Source of the DNA: Dallia pectoralis
Lineage: Eukaryota > Chordata > Actinopteri > Esociformes > Umbridae
Assembly: GCA_029465975.1 (NCBI GenBank)
Contig: CM055757.1
Span: 496,001 to 560,000 of the forward strand
Reading direction: 5' to 3'
DNA: 64,000 bases
Shown here: piece after piece, positions 1 through 64,000 of the stretch
Layout: every line of letters begins with the position of its first letter
Position numbering within the stretch: the stretch's first letter is position 1
Notes under the pieces: model-generated
The model's database searches: none
The model's input: only the letters and a program-made list of their open reading frames with translations
What the model was told of the DNA's origin: nothing
Position numbers and translations under genes: made by a program

Positions 1-757
1 TACATACAGATAGGTGAGCAGGCATACAGACAGGTAAGCAGGACAACAGACAGACAGGTAAGCAGGCATACAGACAGACAGGTAAACAGGCAAACAGACA
101 GAGAGGAAAGCAGGCATACAGACAGGTAAGCAGGACAACAGACAGACAGATAAGCAGGCAAACAGACAGACAGGTAAGCAGGCATACAGACAGGTAAGCA
201 GGACAACAGACAGACAGGTAAGCAGGACAACAGACAGACAGGTAAACAGGACAACAGACAGACAGGTAAACAGGACAACAGACAGACAGGTAATCAGGCA
301 TACAGACAGGTAAGCAGGACAACAGACAGACAGGTAAACAGGACAACAGACAGACAGGTAAGCAGGCATACAGACAGGTAAGCAGGCATACAGACTGGTA
401 AGCAGGACAACAGACAGACAGGTAAGCAGGACAACAGACAGACAGGTAAACAGGACAACAGACAGTCAGGTAAGCAGGACAACAGACAGACAGGTAAGCA
501 GGCATACAGACAGGTAAGCAGGACAACAGACAGACGGGTAAACAGGACAACAGACAGACGGGTAAACAGGACAACAGACAGACGGGTAAACGGGACAACA
601 GACAGACAGGTAAGCAGGCAAACAGACAGACAGGTAAGCAGGCATACAGACAGATAAGCAGGACAACAGACAGACAGGTAAGCAGGACAACAGACAGACA
701 GGTAAACAGGACAACAGACAGACAGGTAAGCAGGACAACAGACAGACAGGTAAGCAG
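1..757. repeat. Minisatellite, 24/20-bp units
   Basis: About 32 units of GACAGGTAAGCAGG(A/C)... in which 24-bp units (with ACAACAGACAGACAG) alternate with 20-bp units (CATACAGACAG). It fills EML5 intron 16 and probably continues leftward. It produces long meaningless open frames of the Leu-Ser-Val-Cys-Cys type on the minus strand. Confidence 0.95.
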
Positions 758-789
758 GGATCATCTTGTGAACCTGAGGTTTCTTCTCA

Positions 790-45239
<44,450 letters not shown>

Positions 45240-45984
45240 TCAATCGCACTGAATATAGCCTATGCTTATTCTAACTTTAAAACGGTTAAATCATGCTGTC
45301 CTTTTCATATTAAAATGCATAAATCCAGACCTAGTTCTGCCTTAGACTATATAGCTGTCCGGCTCGAGACATGTCGAAGCTCTTCTCAAATCCCATAAAG
45401 ATGGAGTTATCGCGTTTATTTACAAGCCCCCGCCCCAAAAATGGATAGATCAACAAGCTGTCCAATCACATCCCCAGAATTCTATTTATAGATTGAAGGG
45501 CTGGTCACCGACCAATTGCATTCATTACAAATGGATGAATGTCCACCCCTAAAGAAGTTCTTTAACTCTCGTTGTACCCTTGTTTCTAGTCAATACCAGC
45601 AAGCTTTTGACAGATGTCAATCGGAAAAGGATTTCCAGTATTTTCTATAGTCCTAAAGTTAGATTTTACAGGCACAAATAAAAAATGTATCACAGAATGG
45701 CCGATATAAATTATTTTTCGGTTTTAAATTAAAGTGAGGCTTAGAAATGTGTTCCCATGTGTTCAAGTAGGATATTATGTTATAACCACTCACAGGTGAA
45801 GCAAATTATGTTGATCATCTCCTAACAAGGGCACATATCAAAGGTCTGGGTAGATTAGTTTGTGAACAAGGTCTATTGTCATGGAAACATTTAATGATGG
45901 TTACAGGAGGGATGTGTCACAACACACAGTGCATTGCACACTGTAATTTATGGACCTATCACTGATAGTATCAGGGTGGCCATG

Positions 45985-46520
45985 ATGACTAGTATCCACC
46001 ATCGAAAGTGTGAACAATAGGCATGGGAGAATCAGAACTTGACCTTGGCGCAGTGGAAGAAGGTTGTCTGGTCTGATATGTTTACTTTTACCTCATACAA
46101 ACGGCAGTGTATATGCACTGTTTACCTGGGTGAGTCAATGCACCAGGATGCACAATAGGAAGACAACATAAAGGTGAGGCTCTGAGCAATGGAACCCTCG
46201 GTTCGGGCATTCATGTGGAAGTCAATTAGCCGTCTACCTAAACATTGTTGCAGACCAGGTACTCTCCTTCATGGAAATGGTATTCCCTGATGGCAGTGGC
46301 CTCTTTCAATGTGCCCTACACTGCACACATTGTTGGGGACTGGTTTGAGGAACATGGTGAACAGTTCAAGGTGTGGCCATGGCTTCCATATTTCCCAGAT
46401 GTAAATTTGATTGAGAATCTCTGGGATGTGCTGAACCAACAAGTCTGATCCACAGGACTTACAGGACTGGATGGACCTGCTGCTAATGTCTTGGCCACAA
46501 GACACCTTCTGGTGCAATAA
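45985..46520 (+). mobile_element. Tc1-like transposon remnant, upstream of TTC8 and EML5
   Basis: Plus-strand pieces in shifting frames: an AGTGGAAGAAGGTTGTCTGG block, then ALHCTHC/TGLRNMVNSS-type frameshifted core and VNLIENLWDVLNQQV. It is the same family as the remnant at 34204-34693 but more decayed, with frameshifts and lost catalytic segments. It sits 0.9 kb upstream of the EML5 start codon. Confidence 0.75.
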
Positions 46521-47385
46521 TAAAATTATTTAGAAATCTACTTAAACAAAATGTATACAATTTCCTTACTTGATGTATCTACTATGGGCAATTGTTGTGT
46601 TCCTTACCCAGGTCAAGCAGTCATGCATTTATATTATATTTGTCAGGGGAGTTTCCCTTTTGGTTTCTTTTTATAATGGTTGACCCAGGAATTTTGCCAG
46701 TGACGATGGCAATTCTTATTACCCTGAAGTATTTTAAGTTAATGTTCAAAAATGTAAAGTCATCGCAGTTTTGCATGAAAATGAGGGCTAAAAGATCACA
46801 AAAAATCTAAATGAGAATAAACCACAGTCAATTAAGTTTAATTTATGACATTATTATACATTTAGCCATTCTAAACCCCAAAAGAGAAAAATTACCATAT
46901 AGAAGTAGGAACTAGGAAAAATTCCCTAAGAAATAAGGATGTTATAAATAAAACCAATAAGGTGCCAGGCACCTGATGATTGACCCAGATTTTTTTCATA
47001 ATTATTTTGGTGTTTGTACATCTTAACTTTAATCTGTTTTAGCTGTATTTCGACAGACAGACAACTGATCTTTTCTTTATTATCTTTTTATTCAATGGTG
47101 TTTTTATTATTTTTTTGTTGTTTTTTTTTATTATTTTTCAAGAAATGTTAATCCTTAGAATGTTTCATTTCACATTAATTATTTGATGTAGTTCCTGACT
47201 ATTCATATTCTTTTTGGTGATTCCTTTGTTTTTATTCTAAATGTCTACGTAATCTATGAATTCGTATTTCTTGTTGGTCGCCTCTTTCATGTCATGTCAA
47301 TAAATCTCTAAATAGACTAAAACATAAGTGGTGTCTGTCTCCGCCAAACCCGGCGTACCGACTGAGATCAATCAAGTGTACATAC

Positions 47386-47426
47386 CACGTGACCTCATCA
47401 CGTGACCTCGTCGGTTGCTGGGATCC
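47386..47426. promoter_or_regulatory. ttc8: Putative TTC8 promoter elements: twin E-boxes and an X-box-like half-site
   Basis: Two copies of CACGTGACCTC, with E-boxes at 47386-47391 and 47399-47404, 13 bp apart, and then GGTTGCTGGGATCC at 47413-47426, about 180 bp upstream of the TTC8 ATG. GTTGCT is the complement of the AGCAAC half of the RFX X-box; the other half is poor. Known: E-boxes bind USF/TFE-type factors and RFX factors drive ciliary genes. That these sites act on TTC8 is inference. Confidence 0.4.
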
Positions 47427-47593
47427 ACAGTAGGACGCTTTCTGCTCCACTAATCTGCTACAGGCTAAACTGCTACAGGCTTAGCGTTCAATAGATAGAT
47501 AGAAAGGTGGATGCTGTACATGCCCCAAACAGCGTTAGTTAGCTACCTAGCGAGCTACCTCTTTATTTATTTTAGCTCCACAAATAAGATAAA

Positions 47594-47707
47594 ATGGAGG
47601 TACAGATGGATCCCTTGTTTCTTGCATGGAGCTACTTTAGAAGACGGAAATTCCAACTATGTTCCAATATTTGTTCGAAGATTTTGGAGGAAAGTCCATA
47701 TGACCAG
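47594..47707 (+). CDS. ttc8: TTC8 exon 1 (coding part)
   Basis: Codons 1-38 (MEVQMDPLFLAWSYFRRRKF ... SPYDQ). The ATG in AAAATGG was chosen because the human protein starts at the equivalent place; an upstream ATG at 47511 is in another frame. Donor ACCAG|GTAAAA. Confidence 0.94.
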
Positions 47708-50700
47708 GTAAAAACATAAAGCTAGCTAGCTGCAAGCATAATCCAATTTAGCTAGCTTGCTAACACGCATACGTTGCTACTGTTTATATGCATGATTGCA
47801 ATATATTATTCCTCTTTATTATTACCAGCAGAGGCACAATGTCAATGTAAAGTAAAGACATTAGATTAAAGTTAGCAGCAATGTGACCAACTGTCTAAGG
47901 GTCACAATAAGACCATTTCATCTCACATGTACTTAATTTTACCTACCTATCATCAATTCTCAGCTTCATTTTCTTTATGTGCTTTCTATTCCTATCCTAA
48001 TTTATGCATGAAATATTCCCTTATCTTTATTCTTACCATTTCAATGACTGCATTCTTAAAAGGAAGCTGACTCCTCATCACAAATCTCAGAGGTAACCTT
48101 ATCATACTGCTACTAGGCTAAATGTTATTCCTCTTGACATTCTAACCTGCCACGTTATGTCATAATATTGACATACATGGGTACAGAATAAAAAACAGAA
48201 TGAATTAAGCAACTGTAGTATTTTGCTGTGGAATTCCTTACAATATCATATCTAATCATAGAGTTTCATCTTTCAACAGGCTGCTTGGAGTCTGAAGACC
48301 CGTGCACTAACAGAAATGGTGTACATTGATGAATTGGAGGTGGACCAGGAAGGGATTGCTGAGATGACACTTGATGAGAGCTCCATTGCCCAGGTTGCCC
48401 GTAAGTCTGAACCCTCCCAGTGGCCCAGTCGTGTTTCCTGGTTAGAGCATCTGCCGAACATTACATCTGCCTGTCAATATCAATCATTCAGTATTTTACT
48501 ATTCTGCATATGTTCTGGTAAAAAAAATGCCTAAATGTCTCAGCTCTTTGAGTGGACAGTAAGGAAGCTGTCTTTTAGGTCCTGGGACATCACTGAGGCT
48601 TCCTGGAACAAGTCATGCAGGTGGACCCACTCCAGCAATCAGGTTTTTAAAAATACTTTTTTCACAATTATTCAGAAAATTGTCTCCTCCACGCATATCC
48701 TCATCGGACGTGTTGTTGTCACTATAACAGTTTGTCTGACATTAAGTTCTATGCAGTGTCATGTATCCTGGATAGCCATAAGATCAAAACTGAGCATTTG
48801 TCCTGAAACTAGGCCCATGACACAATCTGGACGACCTATTACTGGGTTTGTGAGGCCCAGTACCCAGTCTGGCAGACCAGGGACGATGGAACAAGCCATC
48901 AGGACTCCTCGTACAGCACACACTGCCCGCCCTGTCACTAGTGCGTCTGGGAGATTTGTCCGGCTGGGAACAGCCTCCATGCTGACCAATCCCGAGGGAC
49001 CATTTATTAATTTGTCAAGACTTAACTTGGCAAAATATGCCCAGAAACCCAATGTGTCCAGGGTAAGATTAATGAAATTAATGTAAGGCAGGCATGAGAC
49101 ACTGTCCTTTTATATGAGGTCAACATGTGTAATGTTTGTTTTTTGCCCCCCCAGAGCTTGTTTGAGTACATCTTCCATCATGAAAATGATGTAAAAAATG
49201 TGAGCTACCAATATGAATATAAAATACAACTTTGGCTTTCCATGCTTTTTGATTGTGAGGTTTCGGTAATTGGTACCTTTACTGTCTGGCTTTGTGTATA
49301 GGCTTTAGACTTGGCTGCTATGGCCACTGAAAACGCTCAGTTTAAAGACTGGTGGTGGAAAGTCCAGCTTGGAAAATGCTACTACAGGTAAAGCTTTAGC
49401 TAATGAATCAGATCTTAAGTAGATATTCATAAATACATACGCATGCATGCTACTACAGTTCTACTGCTATTTGTGTTTACAGACTTGGTTTATACCGGGA
49501 ATCAGAAAAACAGTTCAGATCTGCCCTCAATCATCAAGAGGTGGTGGACACATACCTCTATCTTGCCATGGTAACAACATACAACCTTAGTCCTTATCTT
49601 TTTTTAACTATGCTATCTGTTTATCATAGCATATATAAAATATGGTGTTTTTGTCACCGAAAAACATATACTGCACCGGTCAAAACTTTAGATAAACCTT
49701 GCCATTATAGGGGTCTAAACTCTAAATGTTTTCGTATATGTTTTGTGCCTCCTTTAATCATGTAAGTATGACTGGGAACACTTTTACCCTAACAACTACT
49801 TGCAAGGAGTTTGGGTTTACTGCCTTGGTGTTTTTATACATGTAAAAACATATTATCTCTATCTGCTAATCTTAATTGCCAATCTGTAAACAAATGACAT
49901 ACAACAAATAGTTTTTCTGTTATTATACTTTTAAAAGGTGTATCGACGCCTTGATCAGCCTGTCACTGCACTAAACCTTTTCAAGCAAGGTCTGGACCAC
50001 TTCCCTGGGGAGGTCACTCTTTTAACAGGAATCGCTCGCATACACGAGGCATGTAGAACAATCCTATTTAAATGGTTTGTTGTCAATGGAGACAACAGAT
50101 TCAGGTTGAATTTAAAACTGTTTTTATAGTAGTTATGTGTCTCTCACAGGAAATGAATAACATCACCTCAGCCACAGAGTACTACAAAGATGTCCTGAAG
50201 CAGGATAACACTCATGTTGAAGCTATTGCTTGCATAGGTAGCAATTACTTTTACACAGACCAACCTGAGATCGCCCTGCGTTTTTACAGGTTTGTCACAA
50301 CACACACCCACATAGTTTTTTGTGGACTTCAAATAAAAAAGTATTTGTATGTAAAACAAAACCACACAGCACTCCCTTTAATTCCTTCATGTAATTTCGA
50401 TCATTATGTCCATGCGTGTGCATTCCAAAAATATCAGCAATGTCAGTACATTCATAGGCCTTTTATTGCTGTAACATTTTACACTGGTTCTTTTAACCCT
50501 GTAGACGGCTGCTGCAGATGGGGGTTTATAATTGCCAGCTGTACAACAACCTGGGACTGTGTTGCTTTTACGCCCAGCAGTATGACATGACCCTTTCCTC
50601 TTTCGAGAGGGCTCTGGCCCTGGTGGCAAATGATGTGGAGCAGGCTGACGTCTGGTATAACATCGGTCACGTAGCCGTGGTGAGTGAGCATAAACTAGCC

Positions 50701-52191
50701 ACGTACCAAAGCTGTTGCACACAGCGTAGATGTGCTTGGTATAAGGACTCATTTAGCCCATGGTGGGAGTGAAGTCGGAGTTCTATGAGAGTGACCTGCT
50801 GCATACTTTATAATCTGATTTAATACTTATAAAACAAGTTAGTTCACCGGCACAGCCAGAAGAGGACTAGCTGCCTTTCAGAGCCTGTTTTTTCTAAACA
50901 TCGGGAAGGGTTTCCCAGCCACCGTGTATCAACTTTTTGATGCATGCTCCCTCGGGTTTCCATCGCAATCTGTAAAAGACAACTCTAGTTGTAAAAAGGG
51001 TTTTATAAATATATTTGATTTCAGCCAATCGTTTTTATGGGCAGCTTCTTCCAATGAATCTCAGGGTATTACCTAGTAGTTACACTTCATCCCAAAACAT
51101 AGTAAGTCATTGTAACTCAAGATTGGTGTATTATTGTTAATCACTCGCATAGGACTTGGATACACTTTTTGACCCTTTTTCTACCAACATTTCAATGTAT
51201 GCACATGCCTTTTTCCATGATGTCCGCAATTGTACCAGCATAAATGTAAAGTTTCTTTAATTTAGGTACCTTGTCTAGAAAAAGTATTCTAACTATGTTG
51301 CAGTTGTTGTCTGGGTGCCCAAGACCATGTCACCATTCTGCTAGAAGCAGAGGTTCTGCACACCATTTTTATTGGTTAACAAAGGCCAACATCAATACGT
51401 TTGGTCAAGCATCAGGGAATAAAATAAACCACATACACTTACAGCATCAACTTATTCTACTTCACCCTCTCCTGTTTTTCAACTGTGTTGATTTGAATCG
51501 GATCCAAACACACGTTGCATGCTTTTAACAGAACCCATGGCACCACCGTATCCCACCATACCGATCATGTGTTTCTGTTTCTCTTCACAGGGAATTGGAG
51601 ACCTGACTCTGGCATACCAGTGTTTTAAACTGGCCTTGGCGTTCAACAATGACCATGCTGAGGCCTATAATAACCTAGCCGTACTGGAACTACGCAAGGG
51701 TCGTGTTGAGCAGGTGAATGAACATCTTTCTGCAGATGCTGATATCCAGGGCAACTAACAGCACTTCTGACATTTTCATACTTTGTTTACAACAATGAAC
51801 TCATTGTTTATTTAAAATGTATAGTACAAACACTTAACAACGTTGATATTGTCTAATTGTTGTTTTGTTGTGATTTTGGCTTTTCGCGACATAGTCTAAA
51901 GCTTTCCTGCAGACAGCTGCATCTCTCGCTCCTCACATGTATGAACCACACTTCAACTACTCCACTTTGTCAGAAAAGGTAATGGGACACTTTATCAGCT
52001 CTTTTATTAGAATGTATTCAACTGTCTTGTGGTCATTATATGAATGTGTTCTGTCATCCTTTTCTTTTTTCTAGATCGGAGATCTACAGAGTAGCTACAC
52101 GGCTGGCCTGAAGTCAGAAGATGCTTTCCCGGAGCATGTAGATACCCAGCAGATCTTGAAACACTTGCGCCAGCACTTCGCTGTATTATGA
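47594..52191 (+). CDS. ttc8: TTC8 / BBS8, BBSome TPR subunit (complete)
   Basis: Seen: 13 exons join in phase to a 505-aa protein ending HLRQHFAVL. Exons: 47594-47707, 48280-48400, 48579-48642, 48813-49062, 49155-49199, 49302-49387, 49483-49570, 49938-50048, 50150-50289, 50505-50679, 51591-51713, 51895-51978, 52075-52191. Family knowledge: TTC8 is a BBSome component that helps move membrane proteins into and out of cilia; human mutations cause Bardet-Biedl syndrome 8. The N-terminal SPYDQAAW block, the Arg/Gly/Pro-rich linker (RPITGFVRPSTQSGRPGTME), and the C-terminal TPR array (about residues 185-467) are all present at the usual length (human about 515 aa). No counterpart of the photoreceptor-specific mini-exon was seen. 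One intron is GC-AG (after 50048). An AATAAA at 52661 fits the 3' end. The gene is almost free of repeats, unlike EML5. Confidence 0.97.
48280..48400 (+). CDS. ttc8: TTC8 exon 2
   Basis: Codons 39-78 plus 1 nt (AAWSLKTRALTEMVYIDELE ... IAQVA). Acceptor TTTCAACAG, donor GCCC|GTAAGT. Confidence 0.95.
48579..48642 (+). CDS. ttc8: TTC8 exon 3 (64 nt)
   Basis: Reads RPGTSLRLPGTSHAGGPTPA, matching the conserved PGTSLKLPGT block of TTC8. Acceptor CTTTTAG, donor ATCAG|GTTTTT. It has no ATG and no long ORF; phase joins exons 2 and 4 exactly. Confidence 0.93.
48813..49062 (+). CDS. ttc8: TTC8 exon 4
   Basis: Codons to 183: the Arg/Pro/Gly linker (SGRPGTMEQAIRTPRT, GRFVRLGTASML, INLSRLNLAKYAQKP). Acceptor AACTAG, donor CCAGG|GTAAGA. 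Confidence 0.95.
49155..49199 (+). CDS. ttc8: TTC8 exon 5 (45 nt)
   Basis: Codons 184-198, SLFEYIFHHENDVKN. Phase 0 on both sides. Acceptor CCCCCCCAG, donor AAAAT|GTGAGC. Confidence 0.93.
49302..49387 (+). CDS. ttc8: TTC8 exon 6
   Basis: Codons to 226 plus 2 nt, the first TPR helix (ALDLAAMATE ... KDWWWKVQLGKCYY). Acceptor TGTATAG, donor TACAG|GTAAAG. Confidence 0.95.
49483..49570 (+). CDS. ttc8: TTC8 exon 7
   Basis: Codons to 256 (LGLYRESEKQFRSALNHQEV ... LYLAM), a TPR. Donor CCATG|GTAACA. Confidence 0.95.
49938..50048 (+). CDS. ttc8: TTC8 exon 8 (GC donor)
   Basis: Codons 257-293 (VYRRLDQPVTALNLFKQGLD ... GIARIHE), a TPR. It ends CACGAG and is followed by GCATGT, so the intron is GC-AG. 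Protein continuity (IHE then EMNN) leaves no GT donor that keeps the frame. Confidence 0.94.
50150..50289 (+). CDS. ttc8: TTC8 exon 9
   Basis: Codons to 339 plus 2 nt (EMNNITSATEYYKDVLKQDN ... YTDQPEIALRFY), TPRs. Acceptor CTCTCACAG, donor TACAG|GTTTGT. Confidence 0.95.
50505..50679 (+). CDS. ttc8: TTC8 exon 10
   Basis: Codons to 398 (LLQMGVYNCQLYNNLGLCCF ... ADVWYNIGHVAV), TPRs. Acceptor CCTGTAG, donor GCCGTG|GTGAGT. Confidence 0.95.
51591..51713 (+). CDS. ttc8: TTC8 exon 11
   Basis: Codons 399-439 (GIGDLTLAYQCFKLALAFNN ... KGRVEQ), a TPR. Acceptor TCTTCACAG, donor GAGCAG|GTGAAT. Confidence 0.95.
51895..51978 (+). CDS. ttc8: TTC8 exon 12
   Basis: Codons 440-467 (SKAFLQTAASLAPHMYEPHF ... 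LSEK). Acceptor CGACATAG, donor AAAAG|GTAATG. Confidence 0.95.
52075..52191 (+). CDS. ttc8: TTC8 exon 13 (terminal)
   Basis: Codons 468-505 and the stop TGA at 52189 (IGDLQSSYTAGLKSEDAFPE ... HLRQHFAVL). Acceptor TTTTCTAG. Confidence 0.96.
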   Translation: MGDLQSSYTAGLKSEDAFPEHVDTQQILKHLRQHFAVL

Positions 52192-52660
52192 AATACTCAG
52201 ACACACCTGATCTGACATTCTAGTCAGCCTGTGTGATATCTAACTAACTCAGTCCTTAGAGCGCTGTTATTGAATAATTATTATGGTTAGATAATTTATT
52301 ATAATTCATCAGATCTAGAGAAATACATTTTGCCCTGCAGGAACAAAAAACGAATTATGACATAAATAATATAAAGGGCAGTCAGATCCCTGCAATAATT
52401 TTACAACAAGTTGTTTACAACTGCCTGGGCCTGTGTTATTTGCTCTACATATTCTATCTACAGCCAATATTTTGGGGGCTTTTAGTTTTTATCTCTTCAA
52501 TGTGTGTTTAGAGATTTATAAGCACTGAAGTATGAACATAGAAAACACATATTTTTTGTACATTTATTTATATTATATTTTTGTGTATTGAACTGTAAAG
52601 CTGCATATTGTCATCACTATTCTTATTAAGAGTTTGTATTCTGTGGTGTTGGGTGTAAGG

Positions 52661-52666
52661 AATAAA
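52661..52666 (+). promoter_or_regulatory. ttc8: TTC8 polyadenylation signal
   Basis: AATAAA followed by a T-rich stretch 470 bp after the TTC8 stop codon. It is the first canonical hexamer after the stop. Confidence 0.7.
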
Positions 52667-53856
52667 CTCAATTGCAATTCATTTTTTACACTGAACAAAA
52701 ATATTAATGGAACACTTTAATGATCAGGCAATTGTAATAAAATCAACAACCCTTAATCAGTTTCACATTGGGCACAAATGCCTTGAAAATAAGTATACAA
52801 GACAGATTAACTTCCCTTTCAGTCATCATTGTGGTAGACAGTCTCACAAACATATTATTAATATTGCAAAATTATTCATTTATACCTCAAAATTTTCTGT
52901 ATACCCACTGGAAAAATGCATAAAATGCAGAACAGATTATTAACAACTGCAATGTGTTCTCGTATCTGTGGCACAATAGGTTGAATTGCAGCAAAAGGTG
53001 AAACAAATTAATTTCCCATAACAAACAGAAATCGATCAGACCTGTTTTAAACAGCTAAATCTTCTCCAAGCGTTTCAGATAAATGTGTAGAATTGCATTC
53101 AATGAAATTTAAAAAAAAATTCTCAGCTGTCAATAGGTCAGCTCTCGCACTGTTTATGCTGTAGCGTAAGGAGTTCTCCAAATGTACTGAATGATTACAG
53201 CTAAACATTTGGTAGCATACCTTCTTAGGAGGGTAAATGTTTGCATTGTCAATAAAATGTTACTTAATTCAGGGCAAGGGGTCTTATTGACTCTAATTTG
53301 TGTGTGTATATCCGTGTGTGCATGCGTGTGTGTGCGAAAGAGATAGATTCACACCTACCTGAACATGTGGAAACATGAAGCAACAAGATAGTACAACCTG
53401 AAAAATCTGTCCTACAAGGTTGTTTGACAGGTCCACCTGAGGGAAATTGTTATTTACAGCTTTTGGATTAGTTCTCAGGAATAACAGGCTACAGTTGGGT
53501 ATAGTGTTATACTATGGGTTACTTTTAGGTTAAAGCATGTGTTCAGGATTATGGGTTGGAATTGAGAATAGGGGACCTGAATTTCTGAGTCAGGTTAAAA
53601 GGCCACAGGATGTGTGTGTATGTATGCCACATGTGCACATATACTCAGGGAATACAGTATAACTTTGAATAAAATAATGAAACTCGAACCAAGCCATTTA
53701 AATCTTTTTTTTTTTTTTACAGAAATTACAGATTTATATTCTGCCTAGACTTATGCCCTGTCCGGATCTATCACTAACAACACGTCATTTTCGTTTCCGG
53801 GTATTAAGTATGCACGGAGACAGTAGGAAAAATGTATTCTCCGGCTTAAAGCCATC

Positions 53857-54039
53857 ATGTATTTTCTCCAGACAACTCTACTGCCCCTACTCTGCAGAGT
53901 GGAGCCCGAGAACGTGAAACTGGCATTTGTTCGTACGGTTCGTGGAGTTCAGAGAGAGCAGGAGAAGGCTCTGGTTTGGATAGTCCTCCAACCCGGAACA
54001 CAAAAAAGTGTCAGCGAGATGTCTCGTTCTCGGAAATAA
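53857..54039 (+). CDS. Small unrecognised ORF (60 aa) between TTC8 and NEK9
   Basis: MYFLQTTLLPLLCRVEPENV ... MSRSRK, followed by AATAAA at about 54175. A CCGG/GGAA-rich stretch (TTTCCGGGT at about 53795) could be a promoter. It is not recognised, has no introns, and could equally be a NEK9 5' untranslated exon or chance. The poly-A signal is the only thing that raises it above background. Confidence 0.2.
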   Translation: MYFLQTTLLPLLCRVEPENVKLAFVRTVRGVQREQEKALVWIVLQPGTQKSVSEMSRSRK

Positions 54040-54984
54040 ACAAACCCTGACTAACATGTTTGACACCTGACTTACTGTGCTTTTAACTGAAACCTTTCCT
54101 GCGCTAAGAACCTAGGTCATATTAACCACCAGCAGCACCACAAGTCAAGAGCGGACACGCCTTGAAATTGTGAAATAAAAGTCGGATATCTTCATTCTAT
54201 TCGATCTGCCTCTGTTATGGTTATAGCATGTGATGTAACGTGGTTACTGTTCTGCTAGAAGCAGAATGTTATGTTGCCAGTAGGAACTCACATTTAAAAA
54301 CACATAGTAACCCTATGTTGTTCTTAGCGGGTTTTTGAACATATATACACCAATTACTCCCTGCTAGAAAGGAACAACAAAGATTGAGATTGGTTACCAT
54401 TTTCGCGCTTTAGTACGGATTATGCATATAGCAATGTATTAACATGTGCGCTTTTATTTTGAAGATTCTGTCATTACCATACTACGGTGATATTATCGCT
54501 GGTGCTGCTGGTAGAATACTAGATGGATTCCCTGCGCAGTTGCTCTGTCGAGTGTGCGGTACTATCTGGCAAAAACATGTGAAGTTAGTAAAGTGCGTGA
54601 ACTGCAGACACTAAATATTGTTTGGTATGTATTAGTATCAGATCATTATATATAGTTGATATTATATAGTTGATATTAGACTGCGCACAAGAAGAGGACA
54701 CTAAACGATGTCCAAGTAACTAGCTAACTAGCAAGTGACCAGCACTATTGCATCTCATGCATAGGCCTGTTGCTGGGATTAATTATTCTGTGCAGAAGTG
54801 CTAACCTTATTGAAGATGGATATGATTAATATATAACTTGCTGAGGTCTTTCGGTGTGAATTTTAACCTACTCCACTATATTCGTTGTTCAGGTTTTACG
54901 AGTTAATTAGTTTAACGATGTTTAAATGACCACATTTAATTTGAGAATAGTTTGGAAGTATTAGCTGTTTTCTTCAAACTCAAA

Positions 54985-64000
<9,016 letters not shown>

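Larger units (their letters stand above)
52192..54984. other. TTC8-NEK9 intergenic interval
   Basis: TTC8 3' UTR to about 52690, then a possible decayed transposon (ACACTGAACAAAAATATTAA at about 52690), and AT-rich sequence. The NEK9 promoter is expected in 53.8-54.9 kb, but no TATA box or CpG island is evident. Confidence 0.6.

Noticed and set aside
294..764. Cys-rich minus-strand frame of 156 aa
   Set aside because: Translation of the 24/20-bp minisatellite.

Overview
The window is nuclear DNA of a ray-finned (teleost) fish. It has vertebrate genes with GT-AG introns, fish-type transposons (DIRS1-like, hAT, Tc1-like, tRNA-derived SINE, a solo LTR) and an exceptional load of minisatellites. 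The species cannot be named from sequence alone.

Three genes were rebuilt exon by exon from splice sites, reading-phase continuity and recalled vertebrate orthologues. (1) EML5, minus strand, start codon at 45092 and leaving the window on the left: 16 exons, the first 812 codons (first EMAP/WD propeller unit and the beginning of the second). (2) TTC8 (BBS8), plus strand, 47594-52191: complete, 13 exons, 505 aa, a TPR subunit of the BBSome. (3) NEK9, plus strand, from 54985 and leaving the window on the right: 20 firm exons plus one tentative, 847 codons covering the NIMA-type kinase, the RCC1 propeller and the start of the C-terminal tail. EML5 and TTC8 are head to head with 2.5 kb between start codons, as I recall for human chromosome 14. 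TTC8 and NEK9 are in tandem. All three products act on microtubules, cilia or the spindle, but nothing here shows co-regulation beyond proximity.

Layout. 1-8041: EML5 3'-ward introns, with a 24-bp minisatellite and a composite transposon (an hAT element with an 8-bp target duplication, split by a DIRS1-like tyrosine-recombinase retrotransposon with open ORFs). 8042-16127: compact EML5 exons separated by minisatellites, including about 1.1 kb almost free of G on the plus strand. 16128-33071: long introns with about ten minisatellite arrays, including 1.66 kb built strictly from 10-bp blocks. 33072-44895: intron 1 with Tc1 remnants, LTR-like pieces and a solo LTR with a 5-bp target duplication. 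45093-47593: promoter interval with a Tc1 remnant and twin E-boxes. 47594-52191: TTC8, almost repeat-free. 54985-64000: NEK9, with a 32-bp array in intron 1, an hAT element ending 17 nt before exon 3, and a minisatellite made from the exon 11 splice donor.

The strongest candidates for something undescribed are: (a) the 24-bp array after NEK9 exon 11, which repeats a functional-looking 5' splice site 12 times with the reading frame preserved; (b) the hAT element that replaced the branch-point region of NEK9 exon 3; (c) the 10-bp-register satellite in EML5; (d) the nested DIRS-in-hAT insertion that carries its own empty-site control. Coordinates were counted by hand. Identifications rest on recalled family features; no search was run.
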